From an uncultured Eubacterium sp. (GTDB lineage Bacteria; Bacillota; Clostridia; Lachnospirales; Lachnospiraceae), in assembly GCA_900547255.1 (NCBI GenBank), contig URGC01000005.1:1-41827 (forward strand): 41,827 nucleotides of DNA, in the 5' to 3' direction. Below are positions 7,493 to 15,413 of this stretch, piece after piece (position 1 is the first letter of the stretch; each line of letters opens with the position of its first letter). The notes under the pieces are model-generated. The model was not told the DNA's origin. It saw only the letters and a program-made list of their open reading frames with translations, and searched no databases. A program made the translations under genes and the position numbers.

Positions 7493-9331
7493 TTATATAA
7501 TATCAATGTCATTTAACGCATCAATCAATGCATTATTGTCATTTTCATCTCTCACAGCTAATCTTACGTATTCCTTGCCATTACCGACTTTGTGTGTAAG
7601 ATTTTTTATGATTAATTTTTTATCAAGCATCTTACAGCACAGCTCCTCCGCTGTCATTCCATCAACTCTGCACATAACATAGTTAGCCTGTGTTTCATAT
7701 GGGTGAAGATAAGATACATTCTGTAACTTCTCAATGAATTCACGTCTGCTCTTTCTGAATAACTTTAATGCATTTTTGTAATCTTTATCATACTTTTCTT
7801 TAATCTGTAAGAAGAACTCACCAAATGAATTGATATTCCATATAGCTACATCTTTTTTCATATCAGCTATGAGCTCTTCATCAGAACTTGCAAGCACGCC
7901 AAGTCTGGCTCCCGGCACACCATATGACTTAGAGATACTCTTGACAACATATAAACCGCTGTACATATCAAGCACTTCATCTTTGATAAGAGAAACTTCT
8001 GCTATATCTGCATCATCACTCATATCTACGAAATCAACAAAGCTTTCGTCAATAATTACCTTACTCTGCTTTTCTTTTGCCCAGTTGATAAGCTTAACCA
8101 GCTCATTATAAGGAATATAATTGCCGCTTGGATTATCTGGATTGATAAGCACAATCGCAGTAAACTTCTTATCCTCGTAAAATCTTATAATATCATCTGC
8201 GCTGTATCTTAAATCCTCTGTCTCTGGCTTGTATGAGATTACCCTGTCTCTGCCAAATCTGTTAGGATACTCTTCAAATGTTGGATATATACATGCTATC
8301 TTAGCATCTTCATCACGGATAATTCTCTCTGTCAACGCTTTGATAAGCTCTGCCGCACCATTTCCAACAATTATATGTTCTGTGTCCACGCCAAATGCTC
8401 CTGCTGCAAGAAGTGAATTGACAGCCATTCCAGATGGATACTGTGTGAGAAGTGTATCAAAGTTAGACTTCATCTCATCCTTCATCTTCTCTGGTGGATA
8501 ATATGGATTGACAAGATAACAAAAATCAATAAGCTTAGGATATCTCCAGAAACCGCCGTAACGGCTGTTAATCTTATCAAGATGCTCCTTTGATGAAGTT
8601 GTAAATAATGACTCAGCAATATTTAAATCCTGAATATTATCTATCTCATACCATGTCTCGCCATTAAGTCTCTTAGCTCTTATCTCTTTAGTCTCAAGCA
8701 TTGCTATAAGCTTGATAACTGACTCATAATACTCATTCTCACCCATTGCCTTCTCATATGCTGTAAGGAATGGCACATATGTATTAGCCGAGAACTTTGC
8801 GCTGAACTTATATATATTAACTGTCTTGTAATAATTTTCTTTATCACTGAATTTAAGGTACTTGCCCGGAATGAAATCACTTATGCAGTCATTCTCATCA
8901 ATTTTAAGACATGTTCCGTCCATCCAGCTCTCGAACTTGTCAACAAGCGCAAGATTAGGGCGTTCATCGTCAAGAAGCTCATCTATAACGCTCTCTTCAA
9001 ACACCAGATCAGACTCAAGAAGCAGTGTATCCTCTGAACACAGATAATCCTTGGCAAGCGCAAGTGAATATATATTGTTAGTCTTATCATATATTGGATT
9101 GTTAACATATGTGATTGGTGTCTTGATGTTAAGAGTCTCAATATAATCTATAAGATTCTGTCCCTTATAGCCTACTACTATAACTATTCTTGAAAGATGC
9201 TTCTTATCAAGAATACGAAGTGACCTCTCTATCATAGTCACTCCATTAACCTTAACCATACATTTGGTATTGCCACTTGTTAACTTCTTTAATCTCTTGC
9301 CCATTCCGGCTGCTAATATTAGTCCCTGCAT
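7493..9331 (-). CDS. Fused cytidylyltransferase (LicC-like) and PLP-dependent aminotransferase/decarboxylase (CobD/HisC-like)
   Basis: The frame opens upstream at 9445, but the real start is ATG 9329-9331 (MQGLILAAGMGKRL): an AAAGGAGA site precedes it, and the upstream codons overlap the flippase gene. The product is 612 aa. Residues 1-245 are a sugar-phosphate/choline-phosphate nucleotidyltransferase (LILAAGMGKRL, LLLESDLVFE, WYEIDNIQDLNIAESLF), closest in style to LicC. Residues about 255-612 are a fold-type-I PLP enzyme: INPDNPSG (N400), VIIDES (D428) and the Schiff-base lysine K468 in SISKSYGVPGARLG, the pattern of histidinol-phosphate aminotransferase and threonine-phosphate decarboxylase (CobD). 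The neighbouring licD argues for a CDP-amino-alcohol. One reading is decarboxylation of phosphoserine or phosphothreonine followed by activation to CDP-ethanolamine or CDP-aminopropanol. Transamination is equally possible from sequence alone. Confidence 0.88.
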   Translation of the reverse strand: MQGLILAAGMGKRLKKLTSGNTKCMVKVNGVTMIERSLRILDKKHLSRIVIVVGYKGQNLIDYIETLNIKTPITYVNNPIYDKTNNIYSLALAKDYLCSEDTLLLESDLVFEESVIDELLDDERPNLALVDKFESWMDGTCLKIDENDCISDFIPGKYLKFSDKENYYKTVNIYKFSAKFSANTYVPFLTAYEKAMGENEYYESVIKLIAMLETKEIRAKRLNGETWYEIDNIQDLNIAESLFTTSSKEHLDKINSRYGGFWRYPKLIDFCYLVNPYYPPEKMKDEMKSNFDTLLTQYPSGMAVNSLLAAGAFGVDTEHIIVGNGAAELIKALTERIIRDEDAKIACIYPTFEEYPNRFGRDRVISYKPETEDLRYSADDIIRFYEDKKFTAIVLINPDNPSGNYIPYNELVKLINWAKEKQSKVIIDESFVDFVDMSDDADIAEVSLIKDEVLDMYSGLYVVKSISKSYGVPGARLGVLASSDEELIADMKKDVAIWNINSFGEFFLQIKEKYDKDYKNALKLFRKSRREFIEKLQNVSYLHPYETQANYVMCRVDGMTAEELCCKMLDKKLIIKNLTHKVGNGKEYVRLAVRDENDNNALIDALNDIDII

Positions 9332-9351
9332 AATAAATATCTCTCCTTTGT

Positions 9352-10548
9352 TTATTCCAGTTTCATCTTTCCAACTACCATAATTGCTATTATCTTGATA
9401 AGGTTCACTATAAGCAATGCCCACGCCATTCCCCATATCTTCCACATGAATGTCATAGGAACTGCAAATATAATAAACACAACCATATAGACTATATGGA
9501 TGTATAACTGATATTTCTCATCTGTAAACCTGAGCAGTACAACTGTCAGCGTATTAGACAGGAAATAATATATCTGTCCAGCATTTGCAATCCACAGATA
9601 TGGCTTTACATCCGCATATATATCCGGGTACATAATCATGACAAACACGATTGATACGCCGACACACAGCACATCAAGAACTGCTCCAAAACCTATAACA
9701 GCCGCACACAGCTTTAGAAATGTATTGCCGCTAAGCTTGCCGTCATATCTTGCAAGATGTCCCATAATAACGCCGTTAAGAGGCATTGATATAAGAGAAA
9801 TCATCTTACCGACAAGTGTTGCCGCATAGAATATAGTAACCGCGACACCACCCGCAATCGCCTGAAGCATAAGTCTGTCCGCATTCAGTATGACTGATGC
9901 GATAAGCTCCGTGAGCGACAGAATCACAACTGATTTCATATTATCTTTGAAATAATCGGACTTTTTAATAAATGCCCCTTTATACAAAGAACCTCTGAAA
10001 AATACGAAACCAACTGCAAGTGCTTCACCTATAAGCATTGCAATAATCCACGAATGTGTAACCGGGAATATAACCATTCCCACAACATATCCGACTGATA
10101 TAAGAATGTAATATATGAGGAATCCACGATAATTGACATTCAACCTGAATTCAACATCACTGTAATATCTGAACACAGTCATAATCATAAGCACAAGGAA
10201 TCCGGCAAACATAAGCACCGAACCATTGCCAAGCCACATAAGTCCTGCTATTGATACTGGAACACACAGCGCAGCGATTATAAGAAGGAATATATTATAA
10301 TCACCCTTACACTCAATCTTCTTGGTCTTGGCAACCATTCTTGAATAATTAGCTGCTGTTCCGAATGTTGAACCCATAATTGAAATAATTGACAGGAGCG
10401 TAAGAACCTGTCCAAAACTCTCCGTTCCTAAATGTCTTTGAAAACCCGGATACAGTATAAGCTGGATAACACCATTCATGGCTATAAGTCCAAGCATACT
10501 GTCTATAAGGTCTCTTGAAACACCTTTTACTTTATCTGATAACTTCAT
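9352..10548 (-). CDS. Wzx/MOP-family polysaccharide flippase
   Basis: A 398 aa membrane protein with about 12 hydrophobic spans and the N-terminal character of MOP exporters (MNGVIQLILYPGFQRHLG, then FGQVLTLLSIISIMGS). The family flips undecaprenyl-diphosphate-linked glycans to the outer face. It lies between licD and the cytidylyltransferase fusion (20 bp from the latter's start). It is a second export route beside the Wzm/Wzt ABC transporter of the same locus. No Wzy polymerase is recognised next to it. It could instead move a lipid-linked single sugar used by the GT-C enzymes; specificity cannot be read from the sequence. Confidence 0.85.
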   Translation of the reverse strand: MKLSDKVKGVSRDLIDSMLGLIAMNGVIQLILYPGFQRHLGTESFGQVLTLLSIISIMGSTFGTAANYSRMVAKTKKIECKGDYNIFLLIIAALCVPVSIAGLMWLGNGSVLMFAGFLVLMIMTVFRYYSDVEFRLNVNYRGFLIYYILISVGYVVGMVIFPVTHSWIIAMLIGEALAVGFVFFRGSLYKGAFIKKSDYFKDNMKSVVILSLTELIASVILNADRLMLQAIAGGVAVTIFYAATLVGKMISLISMPLNGVIMGHLARYDGKLSGNTFLKLCAAVIGFGAVLDVLCVGVSIVFVMIMYPDIYADVKPYLWIANAGQIYYFLSNTLTVVLLRFTDEKYQLYIHIVYMVVFIIFAVPMTFMWKIWGMAWALLIVNLIKIIAIMVVGKMKLE

Positions 10549-10588
10549 ATATTCTCCGATGGCTGGTTATTAACATGCCATATCAAAA

Positions 10589-11413
10589 CTATATAAGGAC
10601 GTGATCCGGAATCTGCTTCTCAACTGGTGGAAGCTGCATATAATCGCCATATGCTGCTTTAAGCACATTATCATAATCTATCGGTGCGTCAAACATATCA
10701 TCATCAACAGACACTTCTACAACATCCCTGAACCATTCCTTTTTAACATCAATACCTATAAGGTTGATTGGATAATTGCTATAAAAATATCTGCCAGTCT
10801 CACCCTTAACAGATGTGCTTATCTTGTCATATCTGTTATAAAGGTAGTTAAGGCTGAAACACTTACCGAGAACTGCAAGCACTCCGACAACAGCCTTAGA
10901 TACACCACTGTACTCTGAAAGGTCAATATAATCTCTGTGTCCCATAGCAAGTCCGTACACGAATGTAAGTCTCATTCTAAGCAGCTTCTGCTTAAAATCA
11001 CTATCATATGCATTGTCAAGAATAAAGAAATCTATTCCCATTCTATCCTTAAATTCTGGTCTTAACTTCTTGACACACTTATCATATGTCTTTAATGGTA
11101 CTTCGTCCCTTACATTGATAAGTCTTGTAACTACATCAAGGAATCCGCCTGGTGTAAGCTGTCTGCTTGTAACGAGCTTAAAGTCATCACCCCATACCTC
11201 TGCTGGGAGTGCCATTATCCTGTTATACTCTTCTCTTGTGAATGCCACATCAATATCGTCATCCCAAGGAATGAATGACTTATGTCTTATAGCACCTATA
11301 AGCGCACCTGAATCATAATAATATCTTATTCCATACTTGTGACACACCTCATGAAGCTTTCTCATTGTGTATCTGTTGGAATCCTGTGCTTTCTTTAAAT
11401 TCTCGTTCATCAT
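10589..11413 (-). CDS. licD: LicD-family phosphotransferase
   Basis: A 274 aa protein with the full LicD signature near the N-terminus: YYYDSGALIGAIRHKSFIPW followed directly by DDDIDVAF (acidic cluster D51-D55). LicD proteins belong to the nucleotidyltransferase superfamily and move phosphocholine, phosphoethanolamine or a similar phospho-substituent from a CDP-carrier to a cell-surface glycan. Two ATGs are adjacent (11413 and 11410) after AGGGGG; the second has the better spacing. It is the first gene behind its own promoter, with the flippase and the CDP-substrate-making fusion enzyme downstream, so donor synthesis and transfer are probably co-transcribed. The exact substituent is not decided by sequence. 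Confidence 0.92.
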   Translation of the reverse strand: MMNENLKKAQDSNRYTMRKLHEVCHKYGIRYYYDSGALIGAIRHKSFIPWDDDIDVAFTREEYNRIMALPAEVWGDDFKLVTSRQLTPGGFLDVVTRLINVRDEVPLKTYDKCVKKLRPEFKDRMGIDFFILDNAYDSDFKQKLLRMRLTFVYGLAMGHRDYIDLSEYSGVSKAVVGVLAVLGKCFSLNYLYNRYDKISTSVKGETGRYFYSNYPINLIGIDVKKEWFRDVVEVSVDDDMFDAPIDYDNVLKAAYGDYMQLPPVEKQIPDHVLI

Positions 11414-11500
11414 TAGTCCCCCTGATTAACAATGTATCCTCTGCTTACAGCTTTTTAATCATACTGTTGTATATAAACTAATCATAAATATCAAAACAAT

Positions 11501-11561
11501 AAAAAATGTGCGAAAAATTCACGTGCAATTAACATTTCTCACACATTTTTCACACATTTTT
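11501..11561 (-). repeat. AT-rich stem-loop at the predicted 5' end of the licD transcript
   Basis: On the minus strand an arm at 11545-11561 (AAAAATGTGTGAAAAAT) pairs with the arm at 11501-11517 over 17 bases with one G-U wobble, around a 27-base loop; the 3' arm ends in a run of six T (RNA U). An extra direct copy of the AAATGTGTGA unit lies in the 5' part. The predicted transcription start falls at or next to the first base of the stem. It may be an attenuator, a 5' stabiliser, or the terminator of transcripts reading in from the upstream operon. Confidence 0.6.
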
Positions 11562-11568
11562 CAAAGTT

Positions 11569-11597
11569 ATATTACTCTTAAATTAAATATATGTCAA
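11569..11597 (-). promoter_or_regulatory. Sigma-A promoter upstream of licD
   Basis: Minus-strand TTGACA (11592-11597) and TAATAT (11569-11574) are separated by 17 bases. It begins 9 bases past the stop of the GT-C-like gene, in a 192 bp gap that is by far the largest inside the polysaccharide locus. The predicted start is near 11562, giving a leader of about 150 bases before licD. It marks the licD-flippase-cytidylyltransferase block as a separately transcribed unit. Confidence 0.8.
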
Positions 11598-11605
11598 CAC
11601 TATAG

Positions 11606-13396
11606 TTAGAACTTGACAAACCAAAGATTTCCATTGGCACTGCTTGTAAATGAAGCACCTGCTGCACTCTCTAAACCGTTCTTTAATTCTGCGAACTCAT
11701 CATCAAGATAAGCTCTTTTATCTACATATATTCCTGCAAAGCCCTGTTCTTTGAGATATGACACCATATTGCCATAGCTCATCTCTGACACACTCTTGTT
11801 CCATGCATCCTCTGAGCGTCCTTTAATCGAGCCATAGCTCCATCTGAGGGTATCAGAATGAACGTATCCAACATACAGATGATAATCCCACATATCATTG
11901 ACTGGGCCATACTCTGGATACTCATGATATGGAAGCTGGTATATCATCGAACCTGCTGGAACAGAAGCTTCTATAGACTTCACAAACTCATCATCGCTTG
12001 TATATTCTTCCTTGATAGCTGCATAATCAGGTGTGGCAAGATTAGGACAGCCCTCCCATATGCTGAATACGCACACAAGACCAAATACAACATACGCGCC
12101 ATATAACGCAATCTGTCTTCCGACATTTTTTGTGGCAGCCTTACATTTATTCTTCAATCTTCCTACCCATGCATCAAGCAGAACCGCCATAGCAAGAATA
12201 GACGCATACTCTATGAATATTGAGATTCTGTTATAACCTCTTAACATAGGGCTTACAAAGAATGCGAACATAGCTCCGATACCACCTATAGTTCCAAGAA
12301 GGACCATAGTTATATTGAGCTCTGAAAGATATCCAAGTCTCTTTGACAGTGCGCTGTCTTTCTTAGTAAACAGACACAGCACAAGTGCTATGAAGCCTAT
12401 CATTCCAAGGATTCCAAGATATGCTGTCGAATTCTCATTTACAAGAAATGCTGTCTCATTATATATATCAATATATTTGTCATAGATTCCATGTCCATTT
12501 ACCGGCATGAATAACTGCGCAATCTTTAATCCGTACTGCTCAGCCTGCTCGAAGCCTGAACGGTCAATCGCTGCTGCATTAGTGCCATTAACCATTGTAT
12601 ATATCTTACCCGGAAGTATGCTTAACACTACAAAGAAGCACACCATAACTGTTGCTATGACACCGCGGAGTCCCTGCTTTATCTTACCAGTCTTTATAAA
12701 CTTGGAAACTGCTGTCACCATGAATATAAAGCATGTAAAGAATGGATAATATGCTATACCATTGTTCGCTATAAGAAATGTAAAGAACAGTACAACATAA
12801 TTAATCTTTCTCTTGAAGAAATTCTTATCAGGTACTAACACATCGTCTCTTTCATATATCCAAAGACATATAAGAATTGACAATGGCACAAAATAGCACT
12901 CTGTAAGCACTATATGACCTATATTTCTATAGAGCATATATGGGGACAATGCGAATACTGATGATGCAAGGCTTGCTATCCAGCAGTTTATCTTAATATT
13001 TCTCATAACAAAATATGATATTATTCCTGCTATAAAAAATATAGAAAGATAGGTGAGGTTCATGGCTGCTGCCGCATTACCTGTGATAACAGCAAACACC
13101 TTCATAACCGCAAGTCCGACATTGTGCATCATTGATGATGTAAAATCATAATACTGCACAGTGTATGGTGCTCCAAGCCTGTCGCTCGTCATATTCCAGA
13201 ACTGCTCTGTAAACTGCTTTGCATTGACAAGAACACCCATATCATCACCGCCAAAGTATGACATAGGAATATCCAGCTCAAAATCCTTTAACCCCATGAG
13301 ATGATACATCATTCCAAAGATTATTATTATCATTAGTAAAAAGCTGCAGTAATACTGCCATCTGTCTTTAAAATGCTTTGCCAGTTTGTCTTTCAT
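11606..13396 (-). CDS. Large GT-C-like membrane protein (possible glycosyltransferase)
   Basis: The frame opens at 13411, but ATG 13394-13396 (MKDKLAKHFKDRW) is preferred because GGAAAGGG sits just upstream. The 596 aa product has about 11-12 hydrophobic spans and a C-terminal ectodomain of about 150 residues. The first extracytoplasmic loop carries SYFGGDDMG, an acidic pair where GT-C transferases have their catalytic residue, and the architecture recalls YfhO-like proteins. It follows the AlkP-family enzyme gene by 14 bp and closes the operon. I infer an outer-face glycosyltransferase acting on the same polymer. The specific family is not certain. Confidence 0.65.
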   Translation of the reverse strand: MKDKLAKHFKDRWQYYCSFLLMIIIIFGMMYHLMGLKDFELDIPMSYFGGDDMGVLVNAKQFTEQFWNMTSDRLGAPYTVQYYDFTSSMMHNVGLAVMKVFAVITGNAAAAMNLTYLSIFFIAGIISYFVMRNIKINCWIASLASSVFALSPYMLYRNIGHIVLTECYFVPLSILICLWIYERDDVLVPDKNFFKRKINYVVLFFTFLIANNGIAYYPFFTCFIFMVTAVSKFIKTGKIKQGLRGVIATVMVCFFVVLSILPGKIYTMVNGTNAAAIDRSGFEQAEQYGLKIAQLFMPVNGHGIYDKYIDIYNETAFLVNENSTAYLGILGMIGFIALVLCLFTKKDSALSKRLGYLSELNITMVLLGTIGGIGAMFAFFVSPMLRGYNRISIFIEYASILAMAVLLDAWVGRLKNKCKAATKNVGRQIALYGAYVVFGLVCVFSIWEGCPNLATPDYAAIKEEYTSDDEFVKSIEASVPAGSMIYQLPYHEYPEYGPVNDMWDYHLYVGYVHSDTLRWSYGSIKGRSEDAWNKSVSEMSYGNMVSYLKEQGFAGIYVDKRAYLDDEFAELKNGLESAAGASFTSSANGNLWFVKF

Positions 13397-13410
13397 ATAT
13401 ACCCTTTCCA

Positions 13411-15117
13411 TCAGTTATTCAGGTTGTACTGCTTAACGACGTCCTCATATTCATCATAGTGAATTAGTCTGAATCTGCCTATATCTGTTGCTCGAGCATC
13501 TGCAGGTATAACTATCAGCGACCACAGCTGTGTCTTTGCAGCCAGATCATCTTTCCATACATTCTGTGTAAGATCATTAGGAGCCACATGAAATCTTACA
13601 ACATCTCTGTCACCTATCTGATAGAGATTATCACCATACGCAGCTGCATCTTTTAAACATGATGCAGCTATAGTTGCATTAAGATTTGTAAATGTAACCT
13701 TGGAATTATCAACAGTGATTTCATCCTGATGTACGTTCTTATTCTTTACAAGAATTGCAGGATTCTGATAAAGATCAACACCGCCATGATCAGCTGTTAT
13801 AATTATTGTTGTATTATCATATATTCCTTTATCCTTAAGTTCCTGCATATATTCAGATATAATCTTGAATACACCTCTTGTCTGTGAATCAACACCCACA
13901 GAATTCTCTGGAACTCTCTTGGCATCATCTCCCATCACATATGGACCATGCGAGCCATTCAGATGATACATTACAAATGTATTTTTATCATTCTGCAATG
14001 TTATTCCTTTGTCCTTATAATCTTCATAAAACTGCGCATCATCAAGTCCATACATATTCGATGACTGGTCTCTGATGCTTATATAATTACTGAAATCTCC
14101 TGTATACAACCAGAAATGCTGCTTTAAAAACTGTGGCATGGCATAAAATGATACAAGTTTATATAGGCACTTATAAAAGCCTTCCTTCGACGTAATAACA
14201 TATTCCTGTTCCATCTTAAGATTATCAACATTATCTTTGTCACAATGGTCAAGATAATAATACTCTGTATAAAGCTTAACCTGATAATTCTCATCTTTCA
14301 TATCACTAAACAGGTTCGATTCCCCATATGCCTCTTTATAGAAATCTTCATATTCCTGTTGTGCATTATAATCAATTTTTCCCGTAAGTATTGTTGGAAT
14401 TCCTAATACTGTTGGTGAGCCACCCGCAACTGCATCTTTAAAATATGTGAAATCCTTAAGATTGTCTTTATACTCTTTATCGGTTAATACCATATCTTCA
14501 AACCAGCTTGAATCGAGGGTATCAACAACAAACATAACAGTATTATTCTTTGAAGACAATTCAAATTCGCCATTCTTTGTTACAGCAAAATCATTAATTA
14601 CCGTCTTATGTGTAGTAAGAATGATTACCACTAGTGACACTACCTGCATTGCAGTTAACAGAAAGCTTCCCCATCTGACAGCCAGCTCGATTACGTTTTT
14701 CTTAATAATATATACAATCTGTGGAACAACTATACACAGTATCCACGCAGCAGCACTTATAATCCCATTAATCCTGTAAGCCGACCAGTCAATATTCTTA
14801 CCATTAAGTGAATTAAACGCAGGATTCAAAAAATTGCCCTGCACATAAAACCCCAGGGCAATCCCTGATATCAGAAGCACATATGAATCAAATGCTCTCT
14901 GATTGAATATAAGTAGTCCTATAATGTATATTGCAAGCCATGCAATAACTGCGATGGCAAGTATCGTCAAAACTATTTTAGAATAATCCACTGCAAATTC
15001 ATTAATATTGCTAAGATACAATGAACTTGGCATATATACTGCAAATGTAAATATAAGTAACAATGATGGTGCAAACAGCTTTATAACTTTTTCTTTTAAT
15101 TTACCTGCGTTACCCAT
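13411..15117 (-). CDS. Alkaline-phosphatase-superfamily membrane enzyme (LtaS/sulfatase-like)
   Basis: A 568 aa protein with four or five N-terminal membrane spans (about residues 12-170) and an extracytoplasmic catalytic domain. The catalytic domain opens with NNTVMFVVDTLDSSWF (metal-binding D199), has AGGSPTVLGIPTILTG with S234/T236 as nucleophile candidates, then NGSHGPYV and TADHGG. This is the layout of LtaS, EptA-type phosphoethanolamine transferases and related membrane phosphotransferases/sulfatases. It probably transfers or hydrolyses a phospho-substituent at the outer face. AGGAGA lies 7 bases before the ATG. It sits directly after the 79 aa single-span protein and the YidC-TagF fusion. 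Substrate is unknown; a true sulfatase is unlikely because no C/S-x-P-S-R motif is present. Confidence 0.8.
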   Translation of the reverse strand: MGNAGKLKEKVIKLFAPSLLLIFTFAVYMPSSLYLSNINEFAVDYSKIVLTILAIAVIAWLAIYIIGLLIFNQRAFDSYVLLISGIALGFYVQGNFLNPAFNSLNGKNIDWSAYRINGIISAAAWILCIVVPQIVYIIKKNVIELAVRWGSFLLTAMQVVSLVVIILTTHKTVINDFAVTKNGEFELSSKNNTVMFVVDTLDSSWFEDMVLTDKEYKDNLKDFTYFKDAVAGGSPTVLGIPTILTGKIDYNAQQEYEDFYKEAYGESNLFSDMKDENYQVKLYTEYYYLDHCDKDNVDNLKMEQEYVITSKEGFYKCLYKLVSFYAMPQFLKQHFWLYTGDFSNYISIRDQSSNMYGLDDAQFYEDYKDKGITLQNDKNTFVMYHLNGSHGPYVMGDDAKRVPENSVGVDSQTRGVFKIISEYMQELKDKGIYDNTTIIITADHGGVDLYQNPAILVKNKNVHQDEITVDNSKVTFTNLNATIAASCLKDAAAYGDNLYQIGDRDVVRFHVAPNDLTQNVWKDDLAAKTQLWSLIVIPADARATDIGRFRLIHYDEYEDVVKQYNLNN

Positions 15118-15139
15118 AACCTAATCTCCTGCCTGCATT

Positions 15140-15379
15140 CTACTTATCTTTAATATCATTATCTGTGGAAGATGTTGTATTAATTATGATTTCATCACTC
15201 TCTACTTCTTTATTTCTATTCTCATCAATACCCAGCTTCTCATTCATCTTCTTTTTAGCCTTTCTCCAGTAGATACCTACAGCCGCACCTATCGCAATAA
15301 CAACACCTGCAATTGCCTGGATTGCATATGTCATAACTGAAGGGTCAATATAACCACCTACCATAAATGTACTCATCAT
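15140..15379 (-). CDS. 79 aa single-span membrane protein with YIDP motif
   Basis: A small gene with a strong AAGGAGG site, 22 bp from the AlkP-family gene and 34 bp after the YidC-TagF fusion. The product has a short N-terminus containing GGYIDPSVMT, one hydrophobic helix (about residues 15-38, AIQAIAGVVIAIGAAVGIYW), a basic patch RKAKKKMNEK and an acidic, Asn/Thr/Ser-rich tail. There is no signal peptidase site. From memory, small proteins with a Y-x-D-P start occur beside AlkP-family envelope enzymes in Clostridia and Bacteroidetes; their function is not known to me. Its size and topology would suit a YidC substrate or a partner subunit of its neighbours. That link is inference. Confidence 0.85.
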   Translation of the reverse strand: MMSTFMVGGYIDPSVMTYAIQAIAGVVIAIGAAVGIYWRKAKKKMNEKLGIDENRNKEVESDEIIINTTSSTDNDIKDK

Positions 15380-15413
15380 TTTAAAAATCCTCCTTAAATA
15401 TATTAAAATTCAA

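Noticed and set aside
9332..9445. Longer N-terminus for the cytidylyltransferase fusion
   Set aside because: The extra 38 codons overlap the end of the flippase gene, carry no domain, and a strong AAAGGAGA site points to the ATG at 9331.
11531..11561. Short direct repeats (CACACATTTTT units) considered as a CRISPR or iteron array
   Set aside because: Only two or three units without regular spacers; they are better explained as one arm of the stem-loop at the licD promoter.
13411..15117. Calling the AlkP-family enzyme a sulfatase
   Set aside because: The sulfatase signature C/S-x-P-S-R is absent; the membrane layout fits LtaS/EptA-type phosphotransferases better.
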